From the NCBI GenBank assembly GCA_900751785.1, contig CAADSM010000005.1, positions 1 to 18,864 of the forward strand: 18,864 nucleotides of DNA. The letters are read 5' to 3'. A program made the position numbers and the translations under genes. Of the stretch, positions 1-7,279 are shown one piece after another (the stretch's first letter is position 1; the number at the start of each line of letters is the position of its first letter). The stretch is from Lachnospiraceae bacterium. Lineage in GTDB: Bacteria; Bacillota; Clostridia; Lachnospirales; Lachnospiraceae. Under the pieces are notes generated by a model, which worked only from the letters and a program-made list of their open reading frames with translations, did no database searches and was not told where the DNA came from.

Positions 1-318
1 ACAGCGGTGAAGACGGTGATCGAGATCTTCGAGCGGGAAGACATCGTAGGGCATGTAAATAAAGTGGCGCCCTATCTGACAAAACGTCTGGATGAGCTTG
101 TGAAGGAAGTCGACTGCGTGACAGAGCGGAAAGGAAAAGGTCTGATGCAGGGCATCGCGCTGACAAAACCGGTGGCGGAGGTGAACAGCCGCGCCATAGA
201 GGAAGGGCTCCTTGTGATCCAGGCGCATGGCAATGTGCTCCGCTTTGTGCCGCCGCTCGTTGTAGAAGAAAAGCATATCGACGAGATGATCGATAAGCTG
301 AGAAAAGCGCTGGCATAA
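1..318 (+). CDS. argD: Acetylornithine aminotransferase, C-terminal part (gene runs off the left edge)
   Basis: The open frame is already running at base 1 and ends with TAA at 316-318, so only about the last 105 residues are visible. The visible part matches the small C-terminal domain of class-III pyridoxal-phosphate aminotransferases of the ArgD type: a KGKGLMQGIAL segment (the usual 'G.GLM.GIEL' strand) and a near-terminal LRFVPPLVVEEKHIDEMIDKL segment (the usual 'LR..PPL.i..e.id' end). ArgD transfers an amino group to N-acetylglutamate semialdehyde in arginine synthesis. The PLP lysine lies outside the window. Ornithine aminotransferase or another class-III enzyme cannot be excluded from the tail alone; ArgD is the most likely in this lineage. 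The 106 bases that follow hold no terminator I can recognise. Confidence 0.8.
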   Translation, partial: TAVKTVIEIFEREDIVGHVNKVAPYLTKRLDELVKEVDCVTERKGKGLMQGIALTKPVAEVNSRAIEEGLLVIQAHGNVLRFVPPLVVEEKHIDEMIDKLRKALA

Positions 319-424
319 TACAGGAAAATATCAGAAAACAGCAGACAGAGAGAACGAGAATAGAAAACCATTCATCGGACATACTATCTGAAAAGCAGGC
401 AGGAACTGCACGGAGGTAAGGAAG

Positions 425-856
425 ATGATTGGTTTTTTCATTGCACTTTTGTCAGGCTCTCTGATGAGCATACAGGGAGTGTTCAACACCCAGGTCACCA
501 AGACGACGGGCGTCTGGGTCAGCAACGGCTGGGTACAGCTGTCTGCGTTTGCCGTCTGTTTTGCTGTGTGGCTCTTTACAGGGCGGGACAGCGTGGCGGC
601 GATCGCAAAGGTGGAGCCCAAATACATGCTCCTGGGCGGTGTCATCGGTGCGTTCATCACGTGGACGGTGATCAAGAGCATTGACGCGCTGGGACCGGCG
701 AAGTCTGCACTCCTGATCGTGATCGCGCAGCTTGCCGTTTCTTATCTGATCGAGCTGTTCGGACTGTTCGGGATGGAGCGCGAGCCTTTTGACTGGAGAA
801 AGCTGGGCGGACTGGCGCTGGCGGTCGTCGGCATCGTGATCTTTCAGTGGGAATAA
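425..856 (+). CDS. Small DMT-superfamily membrane protein (YdcZ/DUF606 type)
   Basis: A 143-residue, very hydrophobic protein starting at an ATG behind the ribosome site GGAGGTAAGG. About five membrane helices can be drawn, near residues 2-20, 32-52, 67-86, 92-113 and 124-141. The opening GSLMSIQGVFN and the closing LGGLALAVVGIVIFQW are typical of the DUF606/YdcZ branch of the drug/metabolite transporter superfamily, whose members are half-size and are thought to act as dimers. The length is normal for the family. Substrate is unknown. It lies 106 bases after argD on the same strand and may be read with it, but nothing in the protein ties it to arginine. Family assignment is fairly sure; function is not. 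Confidence 0.72.
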   Translation: MIGFFIALLSGSLMSIQGVFNTQVTKTTGVWVSNGWVQLSAFAVCFAVWLFTGRDSVAAIAKVEPKYMLLGGVIGAFITWTVIKSIDALGPAKSALLIVIAQLAVSYLIELFGLFGMEREPFDWRKLGGLALAVVGIVIFQWE

Positions 857-868
857 GATGTAATAATC

Positions 869-909
869 CCGTAACAAAACGTTAGATCTGTAACAAAGCT
901 GTAAATGTC
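869..909 (+). promoter_or_regulatory. PhoB-box-like direct repeats upstream of the comEA-comEC operon
   Basis: The element CTGTAAC occurs at 888-894 and CTGTAAA at 899-905, exactly 11 bases apart. A third, imperfect copy, CCGTAAC, sits at 869-875. The 8-mer GTAACAAA is repeated at 871-878 and 890-897. The block ends just before the predicted -35 at 912. Direct repeats with an 11-base period are the usual recognition pattern of OmpR/PhoB-family regulators, and such a regulator is encoded in the operon downstream. Autoregulation is therefore a reasonable inference, not a demonstration. Confidence 0.45.
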
Positions 910-911
910 TA

Positions 912-940
912 TTGTAATTCTGATAAAAATTCGTTACAAT
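912..940 (+). promoter_or_regulatory. Sigma-A-type promoter of the comEA-regulator-kinase-gerM-comEC operon
   Basis: A -35 TTGTAA at 912-917 and a -10 TACAAT at 935-940 are separated by 17 bases, one or two mismatches each from consensus. Transcription would begin near 947, leaving a leader of about 48 bases before the comEA start at 995. The region is AT-rich, unlike the flanking genes. No terminator is seen between this promoter and the end of comEC. Confidence 0.6.
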
Positions 941-994
941 AATACTGTCCGGCATAAAGGGGTATCTCACAGCCTGCAGACTGTGAGGGAAAAT

Positions 995-1663
995 ATGCGA
1001 GACAATGGAAGGAAAGTAACAGGACTCTGCATCCTTTTGTTCCTGCTGGCGATGACAGCGGGCTGCGGCCGTGAGGAAGATGACAGACTGCAGGAGATCT
1101 CACTCGGAGCTGAAGGCACGCAGCAGACAGCGGACGGAGAGGGCATAATAGAGGGAGCAGAGGACACAGAGACGGCAGAAGACGGGAGTTCATCCACGCA
1201 GGGGACGGCAGAGCAGAAGAAAGCTTTTGTCTATGTGTGCGGGGCAGTGAATGATCCGGGAGTATATGAAGTAGAAAGTGATTCGCGGGTGTTTGAGGCG
1301 ATCGCGCTTGCAGGAGGCGTTACCGCAGAGGCGGTGCCGGAGCTGATCGATCAGGCGAGAGTCGTGACAGACGGAGAGCGGATCTATGTGCCGAACCGCG
1401 AGGAAGCGGAGAATGGCGGCACAGAGGGGCTGGGAACGGAAGTGACCGGTATTTCGGACGGTAATGAAAAGGGAAAGATAAATATTAATACAGCCGGAAA
1501 GGATGAACTCATGGAGCTGACCGGGATCGGAGAGGCGAAGGCGGAGAGTATCCTCAGATACAGGGAGGAGCACGGAGGCTTTCAGAGTATCGAGGAGCTG
1601 ATGCAGATCGAGGGCATCAAAGAGGGAGTATTTAATAAGATAAAGGATGATATTACAATATAG
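995..1663 (+). CDS. comEA: ComEA-like helix-hairpin-helix DNA-binding lipoprotein
   Basis: I chose the ATG at 995 (222 residues): it has GAGGGA a few bases upstream and begins a proper lipoprotein signal peptide. An earlier in-frame ATG at 905 lies upstream of the predicted -10 and would add 30 non-signal-like residues. The signal ends in a lipobox LAMTAGC with lipidated Cys24. Residues 28-75 are an acidic linker, 77-134 an SLBB-type domain (FVYVCGAVNDPGVYEV, VPN), and 161-222 the ComEA domain with two helix-hairpin-helix motifs (ININTA, LTGIGEAKAESIL, IEGI). ComEA binds incoming double-stranded DNA outside the membrane and passes it to ComEC, encoded four genes downstream. The lipid anchor is unusual compared with the membrane-helix anchor of Bacillus subtilis ComEA. 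The next gene starts 32 bases after the stop. Confidence 0.85.
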   Translation: MRDNGRKVTGLCILLFLLAMTAGCGREEDDRLQEISLGAEGTQQTADGEGIIEGAEDTETAEDGSSSTQGTAEQKKAFVYVCGAVNDPGVYEVESDSRVFEAIALAGGVTAEAVPELIDQARVVTDGERIYVPNREEAENGGTEGLGTEVTGISDGNEKGKININTAGKDELMELTGIGEAKAESILRYREEHGGFQSIEELMQIEGIKEGVFNKIKDDITI

Positions 1664-1695
1664 CGATAGCAGCAGGAAGTCAGGTAACGAGGAGT

Positions 1696-2382
1696 ATGAG
1701 TAAAAAGATATTAGTAGTGGACGATGAAAAATTAATAGTAAAGGGGATCCGCTTCAGCCTGGAACAGGAAGGCATGGAAGTCGACTGTGCCTATGATGGA
1801 GAGGAAGCGCTGGAATTTGCGAAGAACTGTGAGTATGATCTTGTTCTTCTGGATGTGATGCTTCCGAAGCTGGACGGTTTTCAGGTGTGCCAGCAGATAC
1901 GCGAGTTTTCGGATATGCCGATCGTCATGCTCACTGCAAAGAGCGAGGACATGGATAAGATACTCGGGCTGGAATACGGAGCAGATGATTATATCACGAA
2001 GCCCTTTAACATCCTTGAGGTGAAGGCGAGGATCAAGGCGATCATGCGGCGTACTTCCAAGAGGAAGGAGCCTGCCGGAAGTCCGGTCCTTGTAAAGGGC
2101 AATATGAAGATCGACTGCGAGAGCAGGAGAGTATTTATCGGAGAGCGGGAGATCAATCTCACGGCAAAAGAGTTTGACGTGCTGGAACTGCTCGCGATGA
2201 ACCCGAATAAGGTTTACAGCAGGGAGAACCTCCTGAACCTGATCTGGGGATACGATTATCCGGGCGATGCGAGAACGGTCGATGTACATATCCGGCGCCT
2301 GAGGGAGAAGATCGAGATGAATCCGAGCGAGCCGAAATATGTACATACAAAGTGGGGAGTGGGTTATTATTTCCAGGGGTAA
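1696..2382 (+). CDS. OmpR/PhoB-family response regulator
   Basis: A 228-residue two-domain transcription factor. Receiver domain, residues 3-118: acidic pair Asp9/Asp10, phospho-acceptor Asp53 in LVLLDVMLP, switch Thr80 and Lys102 in the ITKPF motif. DNA-binding winged helix, about 130-226: LTAKEFDVLELL, the recognition-helix region DARTVDVHIRRLREKI and the terminal wing WGVGYYF. All activation residues are present. The start ATG follows GAGGAG. The kinase gene begins inside its last 44 bases in another frame, so the two are translationally coupled. Within the family it resembles PhoP/WalR/MtrA types, but the sequence does not say which stimulus it serves. The 11-base repeats near 869-905 are candidate binding sites. 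Confidence 0.92.
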   Translation: MSKKILVVDDEKLIVKGIRFSLEQEGMEVDCAYDGEEALEFAKNCEYDLVLLDVMLPKLDGFQVCQQIREFSDMPIVMLTAKSEDMDKILGLEYGADDYITKPFNILEVKARIKAIMRRTSKRKEPAGSPVLVKGNMKIDCESRRVFIGEREINLTAKEFDVLELLAMNPNKVYSRENLLNLIWGYDYPGDARTVDVHIRRLREKIEMNPSEPKYVHTKWGVGYYFQG

Positions 2383-3814
2383 GAGTCAATTCAAATTCAA
2401 GGACAAGATCTTCAGAAATCTGCGCTTCCGCGTCATCCTGCTCGTGATGCTCGCAGGGCTCATACCCTGCCTCGCATCACTCTTCGGGACCGCGAAGTTC
2501 TACGAATCCCGCGCAGTGGACCTTCAGACGGCAGAAATCCAGAATCAGTGCACAATCCTATGTAATCAGCTGAATACTTACAATTATCTTGAGGATACCT
2601 CCTCGGAGGTGATCAATGCGAACCTGACGCAGATGGCGACGATCTACAACGGGCGCGTTATGGTGATCGACGAGAATCTGAAAGTGGTCAAGGATACATA
2701 CAGCCTGGATGAGGGCAAGACAGACGTCTCGGAGAACGTCATCCGCTGTATGAGAGGCGAGAGCAGCAGCTATTATGACAGAAAGAACCGTTATATCGAG
2801 GTCGCGGCGCCGATCAGCGAGGCCGGCGGAGAGAAGGTCACGGGTGTCATGCTGGCGAGTGTCTCCACTGACAGTATCGAGGATGCGGTGAATATCGTGT
2901 ATACGATAGGCGGATCTATCGTCGCCATCCTGATGATCCTTTTGGCGGCGGTAAGCGTTTTTGCGGCGGACAGAGTCGTCCGGCCGCTCCACAGGATCAC
3001 CGCGGCGATCGAGAGTGTCACGGAAGGATACAGCGATGATGTGCTCCACGAGGACACATTTACAGAGACAAAGCAGATGAGTGAAGCATTTAATAAGATG
3101 CTCGGCAGGCTCAAGCTGCTGGACGAATCAAGGGAGGAGTTCGTCTCCAACGTATCCCATGAACTGAAGACGCCGATGACATCCATGAAGGTGCTGGCGG
3201 ACTCTCTGCTGGAACAGGAAAACGTGCCGGTCGAGATGTATCAGGAGTTTATGGCGGATATCGCCAAGGAGATAGACAGGGAGAATCAGATCATCACAGA
3301 CCTTCTCTCTCTTGTGAAGATGGACAAGACGGGGCAGAACATCAATATCCGTTCCGTCAATATCAATGAGCTGCTGGAACAGATACTGAAGCGGCTCAAG
3401 CCGATCGCGGAAAAGAAGAATGTGGAGATGGTCATGGAAAGCTTCCGGCCCGTTTCGGCGGAGATCGATGAGACCAAGTTTTCTCTGGCAGTCTCAAATC
3501 TGGTGGAGAATGCCATCAAATATAATCATGACAACGGATGGGTGCATGTATCTCTGAATGCGGACCACAAATATTTTTATATCAAGGTGGAGGACTCGGG
3601 GATCGGGATCCCTGAGGAGGACCAGGGCCATATTTTTGAAAGGTTCTACCGAGTGGACAAGTCTCACTCGAGGGAGATCGGCGGCACCGGGCTTGGACTC
3701 GCGATCGCGAGAAATGCGGTGATCGTGCACAGAGGCTCGATCAAGGTACACAGCATCGAGGGAGAAGGCACAACATTTACAGTGAGGATCCCACTTATCT
3801 ATGTGGCATCATAA
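2339..3814 (+). CDS. Membrane sensor histidine kinase (HAMP, HisKA, HATPase_c)
   Basis: A 491-residue kinase and cognate partner of the preceding regulator. Membrane helices are at about 31-51 and 186-210, enclosing roughly 135 extracytoplasmic residues (52-185) that look like a single Cache/PAS-like sensor fold as in WalK/PhoR kinases. A HAMP linker covers about 208-262. The H-box NVSHELKTPM carries His274. The ATPase domain has the N-box with Asn391, the G1 box DSGIGIP (419-425), an F-box near ERFYRVD and the G2 box GGTGLGL (448-454), so it should be active. The ATG at 2339 overlaps the regulator gene by 44 bases and has only a weak ribosome site. A rare ATT start at 2366 or 2369 behind GGGGAG is the other option and would remove about ten residues before the first helix. 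Confidence 0.9.
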   Translation: MYIQSGEWVIISRGKSQFKFKDKIFRNLRFRVILLVMLAGLIPCLASLFGTAKFYESRAVDLQTAEIQNQCTILCNQLNTYNYLEDTSSEVINANLTQMATIYNGRVMVIDENLKVVKDTYSLDEGKTDVSENVIRCMRGESSSYYDRKNRYIEVAAPISEAGGEKVTGVMLASVSTDSIEDAVNIVYTIGGSIVAILMILLAAVSVFAADRVVRPLHRITAAIESVTEGYSDDVLHEDTFTETKQMSEAFNKMLGRLKLLDESREEFVSNVSHELKTPMTSMKVLADSLLEQENVPVEMYQEFMADIAKEIDRENQIITDLLSLVKMDKTGQNINIRSVNINELLEQILKRLKPIAEKKNVEMVMESFRPVSAEIDETKFSLAVSNLVENAIKYNHDNGWVHVSLNADHKYFYIKVEDSGIGIPEEDQGHIFERFYRVDKSHSREIGGTGLGLAIARNAVIVHRGSIKVHSIEGEGTTFTVRIPLIYVAS

Positions 3815-3829
3815 GGGAGGCGGGAGAAG

Positions 3830-4765
3830 ATGAAAAAGAGATTAAGGATTCTTTCTTTTGCGGTCGTTTTCTGCATGCTGCTGACGCTTTCCGCATGTTC
3901 CGGCCGGACGGATGTGGAAAACGGAGATTCATACATCTTCGGGCTCAACGCTGACCGGACGGGACTGATCAAGGTTTCCTATGATATCTCCCAGGAAGAA
4001 ACGGGAGATGCGGCGGAGGCGATGCTGGAGGAATTGAAAAAAGCTTCGGAGGAGATCGAATATACCGCGGCCATTCCGGAGGATGTAGAAGTGCAGGGGT
4101 GCGAGCTGAAGGGCAGCATCCTCGACGTAGACTTCAGCAGGGAATACCTTGAGATAGAAAATCTGGAAGAAAAGCTTGTGAGGGCGGCTGTTGTCCAGTC
4201 GCTGCTCAGGATCGAAGGGATTGACGGCGTATCGTTCACGGTCGACGGAGTGCCCTTGAAGGACAGAGAGGGATATCTGATCGGCCTTATGAATGAGGAT
4301 GATTTCGTAGAAAATACGGGTTCATCCCCGAGCTCCTATCAGACGGACACGTTGACGCTCTATTTTGCGAACAGCACGGGGGACAAGCTGGTCAAGCAGC
4401 AGATGGACGTGAGGTACAGCAGCAACATTTCCAAGGAAAAGCTGATCGTGGAAAAACTGATGCAGGGGCCGGCGGGCGGAGATGCCTATCCGACGATCAA
4501 TCCGGATGCGAATCTCCTGAGTGTGGCTTCAAAGGACGGCATCTGTTATGTCAATTTTGACAGTACGTTCCTGACGAGTGCATATGATGTCGTGCCGGAG
4601 CTTACGATCTACTCTATTGTGAACTCGCTCGTCGAGGGAACGAGTGCGGTCCAGGTGCAGATCACGATAAACGGAGAGTCCAATGCGAAGTATATGGAGA
4701 GCGTGGATCTTTCTCAGCCGCTCTCGGCAAATATGGATTGGGTCGCAGTCGAAGAAAATGAATGA
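3830..4765 (+). CDS. Lipoprotein with two GerM-like domains
   Basis: A 311-residue exported protein behind the ribosome site GGGAGGCGGGAG. The signal peptide ends in the lipobox LSACS, with lipidated Cys23. The second half (about 170-300) is a clear GerM domain: LYFANSTGDKLV, EKLMQGPAGGDAYPTI, CYVNFDSTF. The first half (about 35-150) is a more diverged copy with the same order of elements (AEAMLEELKKA, LDVDFSREYLEI, GVSFTVDGVPL). GerM was named from spore formation and germination in Bacillus, but GerM domains also occur in LpqB, the lipoprotein partner of the actinobacterial MtrB kinase. Being directly downstream of a kinase gene, this one is a candidate accessory sensor for it (inference). 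Its stop overlaps the comEC start as ATGA at 4762-4765. Confidence 0.85.
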   Translation: MKKRLRILSFAVVFCMLLTLSACSGRTDVENGDSYIFGLNADRTGLIKVSYDISQEETGDAAEAMLEELKKASEEIEYTAAIPEDVEVQGCELKGSILDVDFSREYLEIENLEEKLVRAAVVQSLLRIEGIDGVSFTVDGVPLKDREGYLIGLMNEDDFVENTGSSPSSYQTDTLTLYFANSTGDKLVKQQMDVRYSSNISKEKLIVEKLMQGPAGGDAYPTINPDANLLSVASKDGICYVNFDSTFLTSAYDVVPELTIYSIVNSLVEGTSAVQVQITINGESNAKYMESVDLSQPLSANMDWVAVEENE

Positions 4766-7152
4766 TAAAACGGCCATTATGCACGGCGTGCCTGATTTTC
4801 CTCGCGATACAGGCAGTGCGTGTTTTCGGGTTGAAAAGTGCAGGGGATCTTCAGCCCTCTGCACTGGAGTATGCTGTGTCGGAGGGGACCCGGGTGTCCC
4901 TTACCGGCACAGTCTGTAAAAAAGAGGAAAAAGAGAAGGTTACGGCTGTCTTTCTGAAGGACAATGCCGTTTTTGTCAGAGAAGATCATATCAACGAATC
5001 AAAACTTCTTGTTTATGTCGAACAGAGTTCAGATTGGGAAACAATAAAAATAGGAAACAGAGTCCGGGTCGAGGGCGAAGTGTCCCTTTTCGGACCCGCG
5101 AGGAATCCGGGAAACTTTGATCAGAAGTCCTACTATCAGAGACAGGGGATCCATGTGCTCGTCTGGGCAGATGGACTGACAGTCGTGTCTTCACGGACTG
5201 ACCGGCTGAAAGAAGCGCTGGCAGGAATCCGTGCCAGCTGGGGCGAACTGCTTGTCAGTCATCTCGGAGAGTATTACGGCGGTACGATGAGCGCAGTCCT
5301 GCTGGGAGAGAAGGGAGGGCTGGATCCGGAGATGAAGAAGCTGTATCAGAAGAACGGGATCGGACATCTGCTTGCCATCTCAGGCCTTCACATGTCGTTT
5401 ATCGGAATGGGGATCTACGGACTCCTGCGCCGGACCGGGGTCCCGTTCATCCCGGCGGGAATAGCAGGCGGCGCTGTCCTTGTCCTCTATACTCTGATGA
5501 TCGGAGCCGGCGTATCCAGCCTGAGAGCGCTGATCATGTTCCTTGTCAGAGTCGGGGCGGATATGACAGGGAGGGACTATGATCTCCCTACCAGCCTGGC
5601 TCTGGCGGCGGCAGGCATCTGCGCATGGCAGCCGCTGTATCTGTCCGATGCCGGATTCCTGCTCTCCTTCGGAGCGATCCTCGGGATCTGGCTGCTCAGC
5701 CCGGTCACTGCCGAGCTGCTGGGATGCGGCAGGGAAAAGAAATCCGGCAGGGCGTGGAAAACAATGCGGGATAGGCCGGGGAGAACAGGAACGGAAAAAA
5801 TAAAGAAGGCGCTTGCTGTCAGAATGCAGAAGACCGCCGCTTCCTGTGCAGAAAGCCTGGCGGCCAGCATTGCGGTCAATCTGATGCTGCTGGGACCGAT
5901 GCTGTATTTTTATTTTGAGATCCCGCCTTATTCGGTGCTCCTGAATATCCTGGTGATCCCGGTCATGCCGCTGGCGATGGGAGCAGGGCTGGGAGGGCTG
6001 ATACTCGCAATGATATCGGGACCGGCCGGCGGCGCTGTCCTGCAGATCTGCCGTGCCGTCCTCTGGTCCTATGACAGGGCATGCGGGATTTTCGGAAGCC
6101 TGCCGGGAAACCGGATTGTCGCCGGGAGGCCGGGAATGCTCCTGTTCGTGTGTTATTATGCTGTGCTCTTCCTGCTGGCTGCAGCCTTTTTCAGTCTTTC
6201 AGAGATCCGAAGGAGCATGGAAGAGCGGGGAGAGAAGATGCGGCGGGGCAGTGCGCTGCTTAAGGGGACCGGCGCAGCCATGGTCGTATCCGGAGTGGTC
6301 ATGACTGCCGTGTGCAGGGCTGGCTATCGGTGCGGGAATGACGTGCAGGTGACAGTCCTTGACGTGGGGCAGGGTGACGGGATCTTCGTCAGGGGGCCGT
6401 CTGGAGGAAACTATTTTATCGACGGCGGGAGCAGCGACGTCTCGGCGGCAGGGATCTATCGGATCGAGCCGTATCTTTTGAGCTGTGCTGTGGACAGCCT
6501 GGATTACGTCATTGTCACACACGGGGATGAGGACCACTGCAGCGGGATCCTTGAACTGCTGGAGGATCAGGAGCTGGGCGTGCGTATCAGCACGCTGGTG
6601 CTGCCTGCGGAAGAGTATCGGGATGAAAAGCTCCGGGAAATCGGAAGGAAAGCAGAGGAGAATGGCACCCGCGTCGTTGAGATGACAGCGGGGCAGAGCC
6701 TGACAGAGGCAGATGGAGAGTTTTCGATCACCTGTCTTGCTCCGGAGACAGGCGCGGGGATCGAGCCCGGCAATGCGGCGTCCCTTGTGCTCGACGTGCG
6801 ATACGGAAGGTTCGGGATGCTCCTCACCGGTGATGTGGAAGGAGAGGGGGAAGAAAAGCTCCTAAAAAGCGGAAGGCTGACGGCCTGCCCTGTGCTGAAG
6901 GCGGCGCACCACGGCTCTAAAAACTCCGGGGAGGAAGCATTCCTGGAGTCGGTAAGGCCTTTGGCGGCTGTCATCTCAGCGGGGATCGGGAACCGCTACG
7001 GACACCCTCATCCGGAGACGCTGGAAAGACTCGAGGAGATTGGATGCAGCGTTTATACCACACAGGAATGCGGCGCTGTCACGATCAGAAGCGACGGCAG
7101 GAGTATGACCTTGGAAGGATTTATCCCGGAGGATGAGAGAAACGGTGCATGA
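4762..7152 (+). CDS. comEC: DNA uptake channel ComEC/Rec2
   Basis: A 796-residue polytopic membrane protein of normal family length. A single N-terminal helix (about 6-24) is followed by the DUF4131/OB-like region (about 30-145, including the GPARNPGNFDQKSYYQRQGI element). The competence-domain helix bundle covers about 170-480, with the signature LLAISGLHMSFIG (203-215). A C-terminal metallo-beta-lactamase-like domain covers about 527-785: LDVGQGDGIFV (533-543), metal-binding THGDEDH (586-592), LTGDVEGEGE and AAHHGSKNSG. ComEC forms the pore that imports single-stranded DNA; the C-terminal domain is proposed to degrade the other strand, and its metal ligands are intact. It is coupled by a 4-base overlap to the GerM lipoprotein gene. 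Only one helix precedes the OB-like region, fewer than in many homologues. Confidence 0.93.
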   Translation: MIKRPLCTACLIFLAIQAVRVFGLKSAGDLQPSALEYAVSEGTRVSLTGTVCKKEEKEKVTAVFLKDNAVFVREDHINESKLLVYVEQSSDWETIKIGNRVRVEGEVSLFGPARNPGNFDQKSYYQRQGIHVLVWADGLTVVSSRTDRLKEALAGIRASWGELLVSHLGEYYGGTMSAVLLGEKGGLDPEMKKLYQKNGIGHLLAISGLHMSFIGMGIYGLLRRTGVPFIPAGIAGGAVLVLYTLMIGAGVSSLRALIMFLVRVGADMTGRDYDLPTSLALAAAGICAWQPLYLSDAGFLLSFGAILGIWLLSPVTAELLGCGREKKSGRAWKTMRDRPGRTGTEKIKKALAVRMQKTAASCAESLAASIAVNLMLLGPMLYFYFEIPPYSVLLNILVIPVMPLAMGAGLGGLILAMISGPAGGAVLQICRAVLWSYDRACGIFGSLPGNRIVAGRPGMLLFVCYYAVLFLLAAAFFSLSEIRRSMEERGEKMRRGSALLKGTGAAMVVSGVVMTAVCRAGYRCGNDVQVTVLDVGQGDGIFVRGPSGGNYFIDGGSSDVSAAGIYRIEPYLLSCAVDSLDYVIVTHGDEDHCSGILELLEDQELGVRISTLVLPAEEYRDEKLREIGRKAEENGTRVVEMTAGQSLTEADGEFSITCLAPETGAGIEPGNAASLVLDVRYGRFGMLLTGDVEGEGEEKLLKSGRLTACPVLKAAHHGSKNSGEEAFLESVRPLAAVISAGIGNRYGHPHPETLERLEEIGCSVYTTQECGAVTIRSDGRSMTLEGFIPEDERNGA

Positions 7153-7240
7153 CGGCTTTCCCGCGTGGCCTGCCGGAGTTCTTGCCTGACCGCTGCCCGC
7201 ATGAGTACAGCGCGAACTGCAACTTTGGGTTATGAAACTC

Positions 7241-7270
7241 TTGTCAAAAGGAGGAGGATTCCTATATAAT
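7241..7270 (+). promoter_or_regulatory. Promoter of the holA-lepA-hemW operon
   Basis: A -35 TTGTCA at 7241-7246 and a perfect -10 TATAAT at 7265-7270 are separated by 18 bases. The predicted start of transcription is near 7277, only a few bases before the holA ATG at 7280. The spacer contains the purine run AGGAGGAGG, which would not be in the mRNA if this promoter is used. Confidence 0.65.
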
Positions 7271-7279
7271 AGAAGAGTT

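Noticed and set aside
7249..7257. AGGAGGAGG considered as the holA ribosome binding site
   Set aside because: It is over 20 bases from the ATG at 7280, and the potential start triplets at proper distance (ATA at 7264 and 7266) run quickly into stop codons.
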